From: Lacinutrix sp. 5H-3-7-4
GTDB taxonomy: Bacteria; Bacteroidota; Bacteroidia; Flavobacteriales; Flavobacteriaceae
Length of the DNA stretch: 64,000 nt
Assembly (NCBI RefSeq): GCF_000211855.2
Contig: NC_015638.1
Location: 1,736,001 to 1,800,000 of the forward strand
Direction: 5' to 3'
This document shows, one piece after another, positions 1 to 10,678 of this stretch. Position 1 is the first letter of the stretch; each line of letters begins with the position of its first letter. Below the pieces are notes generated by a model that ran no database searches, had not been told where the DNA came from, and saw nothing but the letters and a program-made list of their open reading frames with translations. A program made the position numbers and the translations under genes.

Positions 1-2
1 AT

Positions 3-116
3 TCTTATAATGCATTATTTAAAGCCTTACCTAAACAAATAATTCCTCATAAGGATTATACTCCTCCCAAACTCATTTATGACATACAAGTAATAAATGA
101 TACTTTTTTAATTTGA
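3..116 (+). CDS. C-terminal end of an unidentified protein (partial)
   Basis: An open frame enters from the left edge and runs 37 codons to a TGA at 114-116, ending in the residues QVINDTFLI. The composition is protein-like (mixed hydrophobic and charged, two prolines in a row), whereas the other two forward frames stop early. The next gene starts 83 bases downstream on the same strand. Too little is present to name a family, and chance openness cannot be excluded. Confidence 0.4.
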   Translation, partial: SYNALFKALPKQIIPHKDYTPPKLIYDIQVINDTFLI

Positions 117-198
117 TTTAATTTTTTATGCTCTTTAAAGCTGTTAAATAATAGTTTTAAGAAGTAAACTAAAAGAATTATACATCAAATATATTACA

Positions 199-918
199 AT
201 GAAACATACTTATATGGTTACAGGTATGACCTGTAATGGCTGTAAAGCATCTGTTGAAAAACATTTAAATGCTTTGCCAGAAATTAGCAATGCAATAGTA
301 AATCTTGATAAAAAAGAAGTTGTTGTAGAAATGTCTCAACACCTGCCAACTAATGCGTTACAAGAAGTACTACCAGGAAAATTTTTAATTAAAGAAAAAA
401 CAGAAACTAATGTTTTTTCGGCTTCTACAAAAGAAGAAAATAAAAGTATTTTAAAGCAATTATATCCTTTGTTTTTAATATTTCTATTTATCACTGGTGC
501 AGCAGTTTTATTAAATTTTAAATCAAAAAATTTAACTGGTTTCATGTTAGATTTTATGGGTTTGTTTTATATAGTGTTTAGCTTTTTTAAGTTTTTAGAT
601 TTAAAAGGCTTTTCAAATTCATTTAAAATGTACGATCCATTAGCTGGTAAAATTTCAGTATATGGATTAGTTTATCCTTTTATAGAGTTAGCATTAGGTT
701 TATTTTTTTTAATGAGATTTCAAATACCTATAGCTCTAGTAATAACAATTATAATTCTTGGTATAACAACTATTGGTGTAACACAAACACTAATAAATAA
801 AAAATCAATTCAATGTGCTTGTCTAGGTTCGGTTTTAAAACTACCAATGACTAAAGCCACGTTTATTGAAAATTCTGTAATGATTATTATGGCAATAATC
901 ATGTTAATATCAAATTAA
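199..918 (+). CDS. HMA domain fused to a MauE-like membrane protein
   Basis: This 239-residue protein starts with a heavy-metal-associated domain (about residues 3-65) carrying the metal-binding motif GMTCNGC with the cysteine pair at 12 and 15. The remainder has about five membrane segments (roughly 89-108, 116-136, 154-173, 176-198, 220-237), like the MauE/DoxX-type module often fused to HMA domains in flavobacteria; a CAC motif lies near 207. It probably binds a soft metal, most likely Cu(I), at the inner membrane. It is followed after 5 bases by a TonB-dependent receptor and then a secreted HMA protein, so the three look like one transcription unit. The metal is inferred from the family. 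Confidence 0.8.
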   Translation: MKHTYMVTGMTCNGCKASVEKHLNALPEISNAIVNLDKKEVVVEMSQHLPTNALQEVLPGKFLIKEKTETNVFSASTKEENKSILKQLYPLFLIFLFITGAAVLLNFKSKNLTGFMLDFMGLFYIVFSFFKFLDLKGFSNSFKMYDPLAGKISVYGLVYPFIELALGLFFLMRFQIPIALVITIIILGITTIGVTQTLINKKSIQCACLGSVLKLPMTKATFIENSVMIIMAIIMLISN

Positions 919-923
919 AATTA

Positions 924-3152
924 ATGAAAAAAATTATATATATATTAATGCTTTTACCTGTTTTTACAATAGCACAATCTCAACTAGAAGGTGTTGTTTT
1001 TGAAAACGGTAATAGTAAAACACCTCTTGCAGGTGCCAATGTACATTGGGCAAATACAAAAGTTGGAACAGTAACCAATTTTGATGGCGAATTTACAGTG
1101 CCATATAAACAGGAATATTCGCAATTAGTAATAAGTTATGTGGGTTTTAAAACCGATACAATTACTGTAAAAAACCTAAACAGAATAGAACATTCTTTAA
1201 AAGCTACAAGTGATTTAGAAGAAGTTAATATTTCTTCTAGAAAAGCAGCCACTTCAAAGTCCTATTTACAGTCACAAAATATTATAACAGTAAACAGTGA
1301 TGAGTTATTAAAGGCAGCGTGTTGTAATTTATCTGAAAGTTTTGAAACCAACCCATCTATAGATGTAAATTTTGCAGATGCCGTAACAGGAACTAGGCAA
1401 ATTAAAATGTTAGGCCTAACAAGCCCGTATTTACTAATAGCAACAGAAAATATACCATCAATTCGAGGTGCATCTCAAGCGTTTGGTTTAAGCTTTATTC
1501 CTGGTACTTGGGTAGAAAGTATACAAATAACAAAAGGAGCAGGTAGTGTAGTTAATGGTTTTGAGAGTATTGCTGGGCAAATAAATGCCGAACTTGTAAA
1601 ACCAACTACAGATGATAAATTGTTTGTAAACCTATATGGAGCAAGTAATACACGTTTAGAGCTAAATACACACTTTAATACTAAAGTGAGCGATAAATGG
1701 GATACAGGTATTTATTTACACGGTAATACTCATCAAAAAAAACACGATGTAAACCACGATGGTTTTCTAGATATGCCTTTATATAAACAATTTAATGTTA
1801 TGAATCGCTGGCAATATACTAATCCAGAAAAAGGCTTTGTGAGTTTTATTAATTTAAAATATTTAACAGATGAAAAGCAAGCAGGAGAATTAGATTTTAA
1901 TCAAGATACCGATAAATTAACAACAAACAATTGGGGTAGTGAAATAGATACAGAGCGTTATGAGGTTTCTGCCAAATTGGGTTATGTAAACCCAGAAATT
2001 CCTTGGCAAAGCCTTGGTGTTCAAGCAGCATTTAGTGGCCATAAACAGGATTCTTATTTTGGTTTAAACCTTTATAATATAGAACATAATAGTTTATACT
2101 CTAATTTAGTTTACAATTCTATTATTAGTGATTCTAGACATAAAATAAAAACAGGAATAAGTTATACACATGATAGCTACAATGAGCTTGTAAATAGTAC
2201 CAATTTTAATAGAGTAGAAAATTCTGTTGGTGGTTTTTTTGAGTATAATTATGATAGCTTAGATAAATTAAACTTAACAGCAGGATTAAGAGTAGATCAT
2301 CATAACTTATTAGGTACATTTGTTACACCTCGCTTGCATATGCGCTATACAGCCTGGGAAAAAGGTGTTTTTAGAGCATCGGTAGGTAGAGGAAAACGAA
2401 GTGCTAATATTTTTGCCGAAAACCAAAAACTATTTTCAACCTCTAGAGTGATAAATATTCAAAATAACAATGGAGAAATTTATGGTTTAGATCCAGAAAT
2501 TGCATGGAATTATGGCGTGTCGTTTTTACAAGGCTTTAGGTTATTTGGGCAAAAAGGAGATATCACTTTAGATTATTATATCACTAATTTTGAAAATCAA
2601 ATTGTTGTAGATTATGAAAATCCTCAAGAAGTTAATTTTTATAATTTAAATGGAGATAGTTACGCAAATAGTTTTCAAATTGAAGTAAATTATGAGCCTT
2701 TTAATCAATTTAATATGCGTTTAGCTTACAAAAATTACGATGTTAAAACGCAATATAATTCAGGGAAATTAGAAAAACCTCTAACTCCAAAACATAGATT
2801 TTTTGCAAATGCTTCATATGAAACAGAGGTGAAAAATAATTCTAAATGGAAATTTGATGCAACATATAATTGGTTAGGTGAGCAGCGTTATTCATCTACA
2901 TTAAATAATCCTATAGCTTATCAATTACCAGAGTACTCACCAGCTTTAAGTACGTTAAACGCACAAATTACAAAAGTGTTTTCTCCTAGGTTTGAAGTAT
3001 ATTTAGGTGCAGAGAATATATTAAATACTAGACAAGACAATCCAATTGTATCTGCAAACGATCCTTTTGGTTCGAGTTTTGATACTACATTTGTTTATGG
3101 CCCAATATTTGGAGCTAATTATTATACAGGATTAAGATTTAAAATTAAATAA
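924..3152 (+). CDS. TonB-dependent receptor, probably metal-related
   Basis: This outer-membrane receptor has 742 residues. A signal peptide (MKKIIYILMLLPVFTIAQ) is followed by a carboxypeptidase-regulatory-like beta-sandwich (about 20-95) typical of Bacteroidota receptors, a plug domain and a 22-strand-type barrel ending in LRFKIK. The plug contains AACCNLSESFETNPS, a vicinal cysteine pair found in a flavobacterial receptor group that neighbours HMA proteins. It lies between two HMA-domain genes (gaps of 5 and 11 bases), so a role in copper or another heavy metal is likely. The substrate is inferred from context only; no SusD-like partner is nearby, which argues against glycan uptake. Confidence 0.85.
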   Translation: MKKIIYILMLLPVFTIAQSQLEGVVFENGNSKTPLAGANVHWANTKVGTVTNFDGEFTVPYKQEYSQLVISYVGFKTDTITVKNLNRIEHSLKATSDLEEVNISSRKAATSKSYLQSQNIITVNSDELLKAACCNLSESFETNPSIDVNFADAVTGTRQIKMLGLTSPYLLIATENIPSIRGASQAFGLSFIPGTWVESIQITKGAGSVVNGFESIAGQINAELVKPTTDDKLFVNLYGASNTRLELNTHFNTKVSDKWDTGIYLHGNTHQKKHDVNHDGFLDMPLYKQFNVMNRWQYTNPEKGFVSFINLKYLTDEKQAGELDFNQDTDKLTTNNWGSEIDTERYEVSAKLGYVNPEIPWQSLGVQAAFSGHKQDSYFGLNLYNIEHNSLYSNLVYNSIISDSRHKIKTGISYTHDSYNELVNSTNFNRVENSVGGFFEYNYDSLDKLNLTAGLRVDHHNLLGTFVTPRLHMRYTAWEKGVFRASVGRGKRSANIFAENQKLFSTSRVINIQNNNGEIYGLDPEIAWNYGVSFLQGFRLFGQKGDITLDYYITNFENQIVVDYENPQEVNFYNLNGDSYANSFQIEVNYEPFNQFNMRLAYKNYDVKTQYNSGKLEKPLTPKHRFFANASYETEVKNNSKWKFDATYNWLGEQRYSSTLNNPIAYQLPEYSPALSTLNAQITKVFSPRFEVYLGAENILNTRQDNPIVSANDPFGSSFDTTFVYGPIFGANYYTGLRFKIK

Positions 3153-3163
3153 ATTATAAAAAA

Positions 3164-3520
3164 ATGAAAAAAATATTAACCGTAGTCATTGTAATGTTTT
3201 TAAGTTTCACGGCATTTGCACAAAATAAAAACGCTAGAGCATCCTTAGATGTAGATGGAGTTTGCATGATGTGTAAAAAAAGAATTGAAAAAGCAAGTTT
3301 AAATACAAAAGGTGTAAAATCTGCAATTTGGAATGTAGAAACTCATGAGTTGAAGTTGATTTTTGATGAACGTAAAACAAATATTAATACTATAGCAGAA
3401 AATATTGCAGATGTAGGCCATGATAATAAAAAACTTAAAGCTACAGATGAGGCTTATAATTCTGTACATCCATGTTGTAAGTATAGAGATGAAGACGTAC
3501 AGGATGATCATAAGGAGTAA
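3164..3520 (+). CDS. Secreted HMA-domain metal-binding protein
   Basis: This is a 118-residue protein with a signal peptide (MKKILTVVIVMFLSFTAFAQ), then one HMA fold whose metal loop reads CMMCKK, and a C-terminal tail with HPCC and many Asp/His residues that could bind additional metal. It probably acts as a periplasmic or surface metal chaperone. It is the last gene of the metal trio and is followed by a clear hairpin terminator shared with the convergent groEL gene. The choice of metal (copper) is inferred. Confidence 0.8.
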   Translation: MKKILTVVIVMFLSFTAFAQNKNARASLDVDGVCMMCKKRIEKASLNTKGVKSAIWNVETHELKLIFDERKTNINTIAENIADVGHDNKKLKATDEAYNSVHPCCKYRDEDVQDDHKE

Positions 3521-3562
3521 ATTATACTCAAAATAATTTAGTGATATAAGTTTTTATCATAA

Positions 3563-3593
3563 AAAAAGCCTCAACATTTTGTTGAGGCTTTTT
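3563..3593. terminator. Bidirectional hairpin terminator
   Basis: A perfect 13-bp stem (AAAAAGCCTCAAC / GTTGAGGCTTTTT) with a 5-nt loop lies between the convergent ends of the HMA gene and groEL. The A/T runs on both flanks let it act in both directions. Confidence 0.9.
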
Positions 3594-3615
3594 GTTTTTA
3601 AGACGTGATATTTTA

Positions 3616-5262
<1,647 letters not shown>

Positions 5263-5379
5263 TTAATTTTAGCATTTTTGTAAAAACGAAATGCTATTTT
5301 TATTTTATTCTCAAAAAATTGAGAATGTGTGTGTTTTGTTTTTATAAATTTCGCATTACATACGAAATGACATTATTTA

Positions 5380-5658
5380 TTAAATAATTGCCATGATGTC
5401 TTCTTCACGCATCATTAAAAAATCTTGACCATCTAATTTAATTTCAGATCCAGAATATTTTCCATAAAGTACAGTGTCTCCAACTTTAACGGTAAGCGGT
5501 TCATCTTTTTTACCGTTTCCAACAGCGACTACAGTTCCTTTGTGTTGTTTTTCTTGAGCGCTATCTGGAATGTATAATCCAGAAGCGGTTTGTGTTTCAG
5601 CAGGAAGTGCTTCTACCAATACACGATCTGCTAATGGTTTAATGTTTACTTTACTCAT
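5380..5658 (-). CDS. groES: Co-chaperonin GroES (10 kDa)
   Basis: This 92-residue protein contains the family pattern [14 protein letters not shown] near the N terminus, a mobile loop with [10 protein letters not shown] and the C-terminal EDIMAII. It caps the GroEL ring. It is the first gene of the groES-groEL operon. Upstream there is a small perfect inverted repeat, CTATCT/AGATAG (5676-5691), inside the leader; this is not a CIRCE element and its role is unknown. Confidence 0.98.
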   Translation of the reverse strand: MSKVNIKPLADRVLVEALPAETQTASGLYIPDSAQEKQHKGTVVAVGNGKKDEPLTVKVGDTVLYGKYSGSEIKLDGQDFLMMREEDIMAII

Positions 5659-5773
5659 TTTATTGTTGTTTAGTGCTATCTAAAAAGATAGACGGTTATA
5701 TAATAATTTTTATGATTAAGATTAAGCTAAAAATGTGCCATTGCAGTAGGACTGACAAAGTTTCAGAAACAAA

Positions 5774-5799
5774 AAATGCCAACTAAAAAGTTGGCATTT
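5774..5799 (-). terminator. Hairpin terminator after secG
   Basis: A perfect 11-bp stem (AAATGCCAACT / AGTTGGCATTT) with a 4-nt A loop lies 23 bases past the secG stop, on the minus-strand side. It separates the secG operon from groES. Confidence 0.85.
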
Positions 5800-5821
5800 A
5801 AATATTATTTAAGGAATATGA

Positions 5822-6178
5822 TTAATTTCCTGTTGAGTCTGTTGCTTGCGTATTGTTTTCTACACTTGGTGCCGGTGTTGCAGGAGCTGCAGGTGTAGTA
5901 ATTGCGTCTGGATCTAATGCTCTAGAATCTACAGCTGTATTTGTGTCTCTAAACGAAAAATTAGATAGTAAAATTAAAGCAATTAATATTGCTCCTAAAG
6001 TCCAAGTACTCTTGTCTAAAAAGTCTGTTGTTTTTTTAACACCTCCTAATTGTTGTGTTCCACCACCGCCAAAAGAAGAAGATAATCCACCACCTTTTGG
6101 GTTTTGTACCATAATTACTACTATTAGTAAAAATGCTACAACTACAATTAAGATTAAAAATATAGTAAACGTATTCAT
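5822..6178 (-). CDS. secG: Preprotein translocase subunit SecG
   Basis: This 118-residue membrane protein has two transmembrane helices (about 4-24 and 60-77) flanking the SecG cytoplasmic loop with PKGGGLSSSFGG. The low-complexity tail rich in Ala, Thr and Pro is common in Bacteroidota SecG. It is an accessory subunit of the SecYEG channel. Its ATG overlaps the stop of the upstream TPR gene (TAATG), indicating translational coupling, and it is the last gene before a terminator. Confidence 0.93.
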   Translation of the reverse strand: MNTFTIFLILIVVVAFLLIVVIMVQNPKGGGLSSSFGGGGTQQLGGVKKTTDFLDKSTWTLGAILIALILLSNFSFRDTNTAVDSRALDPDAITTPAAPATPAPSVENNTQATDSTGN

Positions 6179-7137
6179 TATTCTTTATGGTTTTGTTCTT
6201 GTAATTGTTTTATTGCTTTAATTTGGTCTGCAAAGAAACCACTTTTTTCTGGATATTTCAAAATTAAAATGTTGTAAGATTGAATTGCCTTCTTGTAATT
6301 TTTTTGTTCTAAATAAATACGCGCTAAAGTCTCTGTCATCAAGGCTTCTGGCTTTATCATTTGAGCTTTTGCAATATTGTGATTCGAGCTTTTTGTTTTT
6401 TTTGCTTCTAATTTTGGGCTCTTTTCAATAAATTTTTCAATTAATTCAAACTTTTTTGCTCTTGAAAGAGAGTTTTCTAATTGATTATCAATTGGCTTGT
6501 TTTTAGAAGCCTGTGTTTTTTTAATTTCCGTATTTCTATTAATTGGATTAAACTTTGTAAGGCTTAACCATTCTCCAAAGGAATGTGTTTCAGTTTTATT
6601 AAATTCTAAAGGTTTTCCTATTTCTAGTATAGTTTCAGGAGATTTGTTTTCTTTTGAAATTTTATTATTTGATTCAGTAGTAAATGTTTTAACTGAAGCT
6701 TCAATATGTGCAATTTTATCTTTTTGAACTTTAGGTTGAAAAAGTTCTGGATCTAAAATGTTTGTAGTACTATCAATATGTTCTTTTAATGCATTGTCAA
6801 TACTTTGGCTTTTATTAACCGAAATGTCTTCAGAAACAACATCTATGGCATTTATGTTTGCTGTATTTTGTTTTATTTGTTGCGAAATTTCATTTTGAGT
6901 AAAATTTTCTGAAGTTATAAAATCAAATAGAATACTGCGGTCTGTTGTATAGGCAGCTGTTTTTTTTAAAGCTTGATTGTATTGAAAACTACCACTGTTT
7001 TTTAATCCTTTTAAATGCATGGCGCGAGCCGATTGAAAATACGGGAACGTTTTTACAATATCTTGTAAAGCACTTGTTTGGTCTTTAGAGATTGCTTGTG
7101 GTTTTTGTAATATGCTTGTAAATTCAATTTTATTCAT
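6178..7137 (-). CDS. TPR-containing protein of the lptE-secG cluster
   Basis: The product has 319 residues. The central part is long, polar and Lys/Ser/Asn-rich, and the C-terminal 60 residues form a TPR-like helix pair (AQMIKPEALMTETLARIYL, then KNYKKAIQSYNILILKYPE). No signal peptide is visible. The ATG at 7137 is preferred over the upstream TTG because it overlaps the lptE stop as TAATG, exactly as secG does with this gene. The position between lptE and secG is familiar in flavobacteria; its function is unknown, possibly a scaffold in envelope biogenesis. Confidence 0.75.
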   Translation of the reverse strand: MNKIEFTSILQKPQAISKDQTSALQDIVKTFPYFQSARAMHLKGLKNSGSFQYNQALKKTAAYTTDRSILFDFITSENFTQNEISQQIKQNTANINAIDVVSEDISVNKSQSIDNALKEHIDSTTNILDPELFQPKVQKDKIAHIEASVKTFTTESNNKISKENKSPETILEIGKPLEFNKTETHSFGEWLSLTKFNPINRNTEIKKTQASKNKPIDNQLENSLSRAKKFELIEKFIEKSPKLEAKKTKSSNHNIAKAQMIKPEALMTETLARIYLEQKNYKKAIQSYNILILKYPEKSGFFADQIKAIKQLQEQNHKE

Positions 7138-7640
7138 TACCAATCTGCTAGTGAAGCATTAAATATGTCTTGTGTTAATCTTTCAAATATCTCTTCAAAA
7201 GCGGTTGCTTTTATAGCTGTACTAGGTAGAGAGCTTCCTGCATAATCATAAAAGAAAGAGAATCTTTTTTCAAAATCTGCATCTTCTTTTGTTTTATTAA
7301 AAAACCTAACATTTACGCTTATGGTAAGCCTATTTTGTGCTGCGGTATTATTTGCAGTTGCTGTGGTAGGAGAGATGCGGTATTCTGTAATTTCGCCTTC
7401 GTATACTAAATCTCCATTAGAGTTTACAAGCTCTAAATTGGTTTGATCTTGAATTAAATCTTGCAATGCTATAGTGAAATCTCTTTCTAAACCTGGTTCT
7501 ATTAATTGCGCATTATTTTGAAAATAATTTACTTGAAATGTTTTTGCTTCACCAACATCTCCACCTGTAAATGAGTATGCACCACAGGCTAATAAGGTTG
7601 TTGTGATTGCTAAAATTATTATGTGTTTTAAATATTTCAT
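7137..7640 (-). CDS. lptE: LptE-family LPS-assembly lipoprotein
   Basis: This 167-residue lipoprotein has a lipobox (TTLLACGAYSF) and the LptE pattern: an N-terminal GAYSFTGG followed by an alpha/beta domain with YEGEITEYRISPTTATANN. LptE plugs the LptD barrel that places lipopolysaccharide on the cell surface. The gene lies 39 bases after the sigma-54 activator gene and its stop overlaps the start of the TPR gene. The assignment rests on the Bacteroidota LptE family and the conserved neighbourhood. Confidence 0.85.
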   Translation of the reverse strand: MKYLKHIIILAITTTLLACGAYSFTGGDVGEAKTFQVNYFQNNAQLIEPGLERDFTIALQDLIQDQTNLELVNSNGDLVYEGEITEYRISPTTATANNTAAQNRLTISVNVRFFNKTKEDADFEKRFSFFYDYAGSSLPSTAIKATAFEEIFERLTQDIFNASLADW

Positions 7641-7679
7641 ATTAACTAAAAAGTTGAACTTAGGTGTATTAACGGATTT

Positions 7680-8942
7680 TTATAAATCAAATTGTTTAAT
7701 TTTTCTATATAAAGTGCGTTCGCTAATTCCAAGTTCTTCAGCAGCGAGTTTGCGTTTTCCGTTATGGCGTTCTAGAGATTTTTTAATAAGTTCTAGTTCT
7801 TTATCGTGTAAAGATAAAGTTTCTTCTTCTTCAATTTCTTCGGCGAAATGATATTTGTCTTCAGCATCTGTTTTAAACTGTTCTGGAGCATCTGCGTCTT
7901 GTGGTATAGCTAATACTTGTAAATCGTCTATTTGCTCTTCGTAGTCATGATTGTCGTCGCCGTAAATTTTTTCAATTAAACCTTCGTTATTTTTTTGAAC
8001 GTCTTTTGCATTACCGTTTTTCATGAGTTCCATGGTAAGCTTTTTTAAATCGTTTAAATCGGCTTTCATATCAAAAAGTACTTTGTATAAAATTTCACGT
8101 TCGCTACTAAAGTCGCTTTCAGATTTTGTGGTTTTTATTACTGCTGGTAAGTTATTGCTACCAGAAGGTAGGTAGCCATTTAGTGTTTGTGCAGTGATGG
8201 TTCTATTTTGTTCTAATACCGAAATTTGCTCAGCCACATTTCGAAGTTGTCTAATGTTTCCGCTCCATCTAAATTTTAATAATATTTGTATAGCATCATC
8301 ACTTAGTTTTATGGTTGGCATTTTGTATTTTAAAGCAAAATCACTGGCAAATTTTCTAAATAATAAATGGATGTCTTCTTGTCTGTCTCTAAGTGGTGGT
8401 AAATTAATATCTACAGTACTTAGCCTGTAATATAAATCTTCACGAAATTTTTCTTTTTTAATAGCATCAAACATATTTACGTTTGTTGCAGCTACAATTC
8501 TAACGTTTGTTTTTTGAACTTTGCTAGAACCTACTTTTATAAACTCACCGTTTTCAAGAACACGAAGTAATCGCACTTGCGTTGTTAAAGGTAGTTCTCC
8601 AACTTCATCTAAAAAAATGGTGCCACCATCGGCAACTTCAAAATAACCACTTCTTGTGGATGTTGCTCCTGTAAAAGCTCCTTTTTCGTGACCAAAAAGT
8701 TCACTGTCAATAGTACCTTCTGGTATTGCACCACAGTTTACTGCAATATATTTATTGTGTTTTCTATGTGAGAGTTGGTGTATAATTTTAGGAATACTTT
8801 CTTTACCAACACCACTTTCTCCTGTAACCAAAACAGAAATATCTGTTGGTGATACTTGTATGGCTTTTTCTATAGCGCGGTTAAGGCCAGCACTATTTCC
8901 TATTATGCCAAAACGTTGTTTTGTTGCTTGTATTGATTCCAT
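7680..8942 (-). CDS. Sigma-54-dependent transcriptional activator, no receiver domain
   Basis: This is a 420-residue enhancer-binding protein. The AAA+ domain occupies about residues 10-240, with Walker A GESGVGKE, the sigma-54 contact loop ELFGHEKGAFTGA and the sensor region RLLRVLENGEFIKVG. A poorly conserved acidic linker follows, then a Fis-type helix-turn-helix at the C terminus (RKLAAEELGISERTLYRKI). There is no N-terminal sensory domain, so activity may be controlled by level or by a partner. It heads the lptE-TPR-secG chain and lies 41 bases downstream of miaB. It probably activates RpoN promoters of envelope genes; targets are not evident here. Confidence 0.92.
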   Translation of the reverse strand: MESIQATKQRFGIIGNSAGLNRAIEKAIQVSPTDISVLVTGESGVGKESIPKIIHQLSHRKHNKYIAVNCGAIPEGTIDSELFGHEKGAFTGATSTRSGYFEVADGGTIFLDEVGELPLTTQVRLLRVLENGEFIKVGSSKVQKTNVRIVAATNVNMFDAIKKEKFREDLYYRLSTVDINLPPLRDRQEDIHLLFRKFASDFALKYKMPTIKLSDDAIQILLKFRWSGNIRQLRNVAEQISVLEQNRTITAQTLNGYLPSGSNNLPAVIKTTKSESDFSSEREILYKVLFDMKADLNDLKKLTMELMKNGNAKDVQKNNEGLIEKIYGDDNHDYEEQIDDLQVLAIPQDADAPEQFKTDAEDKYHFAEEIEEEETLSLHDKELELIKKSLERHNGKRKLAAEELGISERTLYRKIKQFDL

Positions 8943-8983
8943 AACTTGTCCTGCAAAGGCAGGAATCTATTTTAGTTAATATT

Positions 8984-10423
8984 TTATTCTGCTTCTCCAA
9001 CAGCTTCACCTATAAGTGTTGCTTTTGTACAATCTGTTACTTTTACATTTACAAAATCACCTATTTTATAATTTCCTTTAGGAAAAACGGCAACTAAGTT
9101 TTTTTCTGTGCGTCCAGACCATTGCTCTTTAGATTTTTTAGATTCACGCTCAATTAGTACTTCTACAGTTTTACCAAGGTGTTCTCTTGTTCTAAGCTCG
9201 CTATGTTTTAATTGTAGCTCAATAATTTCTTTTAGTCTTCGGCTTTTTACAGCTTCTGGAATATCATCATCAAGTTTACGCTCGGCAAGTGTTCCTGGTC
9301 TTTCAGAATAAGTAAACATATAACCAAAATTATATTTTACATATTCCATTAAGCTTAAAGTGTCTTGGTGATCTTCTTCTGTTTCTGTTGGGAAACCGGC
9401 AATCATGTCTTGACTAATTGCGCAGTCTGGAATAATAGTTTTTATATTATCTATTAAAGTAAAATATTCTTTACGTGTGTGCAGACGATTCATGGCTTTT
9501 AAAATGCGATCGCTTCCACTTTGTACAGGTAAATGTATGTGGTTACATATGTTTTTATATTTAGCCATTGTTTTTATTACCTCTAAACTCATGTCTTGTG
9601 GGTTTGAAGTAGAAAAACGAATACGCATTTTTGGTTGTGCCTCTGCGCAAATTTGTAATAATTTTGAAAAGTCTACTGCTGTAGCTTTTTGAATATCTGA
9701 TGCTTTTGAGAAATCTTTTTTAAGTCCGCCGCCATACCAAAGGTAGCTGTCTACGTTTTGACCTAATAAAGTGATTTCTTTATAGCCTTTGCTCCATAAA
9801 TCGTTTATTTCTTCAATAATACTTTGTGGATCGCGACTACGTTCTCTACCACGTGTAAATGGTACTACACAAAACGTACACATATTATCACAACCACGTG
9901 TTATAGAAACAAAAGCAGTAACGCCGTTGCTGTTTAATCTTACTGGTGAAACATCACCATAAGTTTCATCTTTAGAAAGTACAACGTTAATAGCGTCATG
10001 ACCTTCTTCAACTTCGGCTAAAAGATTAGGTAGATCTTTGTAAGCATCTGGGCCAACAACGAGATCGACAATTTTTTCTTCTTCTAAAAATTTACTTTTT
10101 AAGCGTTCTGCCATGCATCCTAAAACACCAACTTTCATTTTTGGATTAGTACGTTTTACAGCATTGTATTTTTCTAAACGCTTTCTTACAGTTTGTTCTG
10201 CTTTGTCTCTAATCGAGCATGTGTTTACTAAAACTAAATCTGCATCTTCTAGTTTGCTTGTGGTGTTATAACCTTGCTCATCTAAAATTGAAGCTACAAT
10301 TTCACTGTCGCTAAAATTCATAGCACACCCATAACTTTCTATAAAAAGTTTTTTGGTGTTTTTATCGTTTTGGTCTAAAACAAGAGTGTTTCCTTGTTTT
10401 TTTTCGTCAATTGTTTTTTCCAT
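8984..10423 (-). CDS. miaB: tRNA-2-methylthio-N6-dimethylallyladenosine synthase MiaB
   Basis: This 479-residue radical-SAM methylthiotransferase modifies A37 of tRNAs reading UNN codons. The N-terminal UPF0004 domain supplies three cysteines (ESYGCAMN, VNTCSIRD, LGCMAE) for one Fe-S cluster. The radical-SAM motif is CDNMCTFC, and the C-terminal TRAM domain contains GRTEKNLVAVFP. The length and motif order are those of MiaB rather than RimO or MtaB. A good Bacteroidota promoter precedes it (10493-10513). Confidence 0.96.
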   Translation of the reverse strand: MEKTIDEKKQGNTLVLDQNDKNTKKLFIESYGCAMNFSDSEIVASILDEQGYNTTSKLEDADLVLVNTCSIRDKAEQTVRKRLEKYNAVKRTNPKMKVGVLGCMAERLKSKFLEEEKIVDLVVGPDAYKDLPNLLAEVEEGHDAINVVLSKDETYGDVSPVRLNSNGVTAFVSITRGCDNMCTFCVVPFTRGRERSRDPQSIIEEINDLWSKGYKEITLLGQNVDSYLWYGGGLKKDFSKASDIQKATAVDFSKLLQICAEAQPKMRIRFSTSNPQDMSLEVIKTMAKYKNICNHIHLPVQSGSDRILKAMNRLHTRKEYFTLIDNIKTIIPDCAISQDMIAGFPTETEEDHQDTLSLMEYVKYNFGYMFTYSERPGTLAERKLDDDIPEAVKSRRLKEIIELQLKHSELRTREHLGKTVEVLIERESKKSKEQWSGRTEKNLVAVFPKGNYKIGDFVNVKVTDCTKATLIGEAVGEAE

Positions 10424-10492
10424 AAATCCTACTCAAAAACAGTAACGGTCAAGATTTGTGCCTCATTACTATTAAGTAGCTACAAAGATAGT

Positions 10493-10513
10493 TTATTTTC
10501 TAAATTGTGACAA
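10493..10513 (-). promoter_or_regulatory. Predicted Bacteroidota promoter for miaB
   Basis: Reading the minus strand, the -7 box TATCTTTG (complement of 10493-10500) fits TAnnTTTG. A TTG (complement of 10511-10513) lies within the usual range upstream, although the boxes are close together as written; another TTG-type element may be used. The site is about 70 bases from the miaB start. Confidence 0.45.
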
Positions 10514-10650
10514 TATGACAGTGTGTTAATTTTATAATAAGAGTTGTTTGTATATTAAGGAAAGAAAGTTTTTGTGTTAATTTCTTTGATTTTAGAGACT
10601 GAAATGTGATAGAATTTAATATTAATTATGCTCATATGTATTTTTTCATA

Positions 10651-10658
10651 TACATTTG
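10651..10658 (+). promoter_or_regulatory. Predicted -7 box for topA
   Basis: TACATTTG at 10651-10658 matches the Bacteroidota -7 consensus TAnnTTTG and lies 20 bases before the topA ATG, giving a short leader. No strong -33 element is evident. The rest of the 255-base miaB-topA gap is AT-rich with no open frame. Confidence 0.5.
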
Positions 10659-10678
10659 TAACCTCAAAAATGATATGA

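Noticed and set aside
5659-5700. CIRCE element upstream of groES
   Set aside because: The inverted repeat CTATCT/AGATAG does not match TTAGCACTC-N9-GAGTGCTAA.
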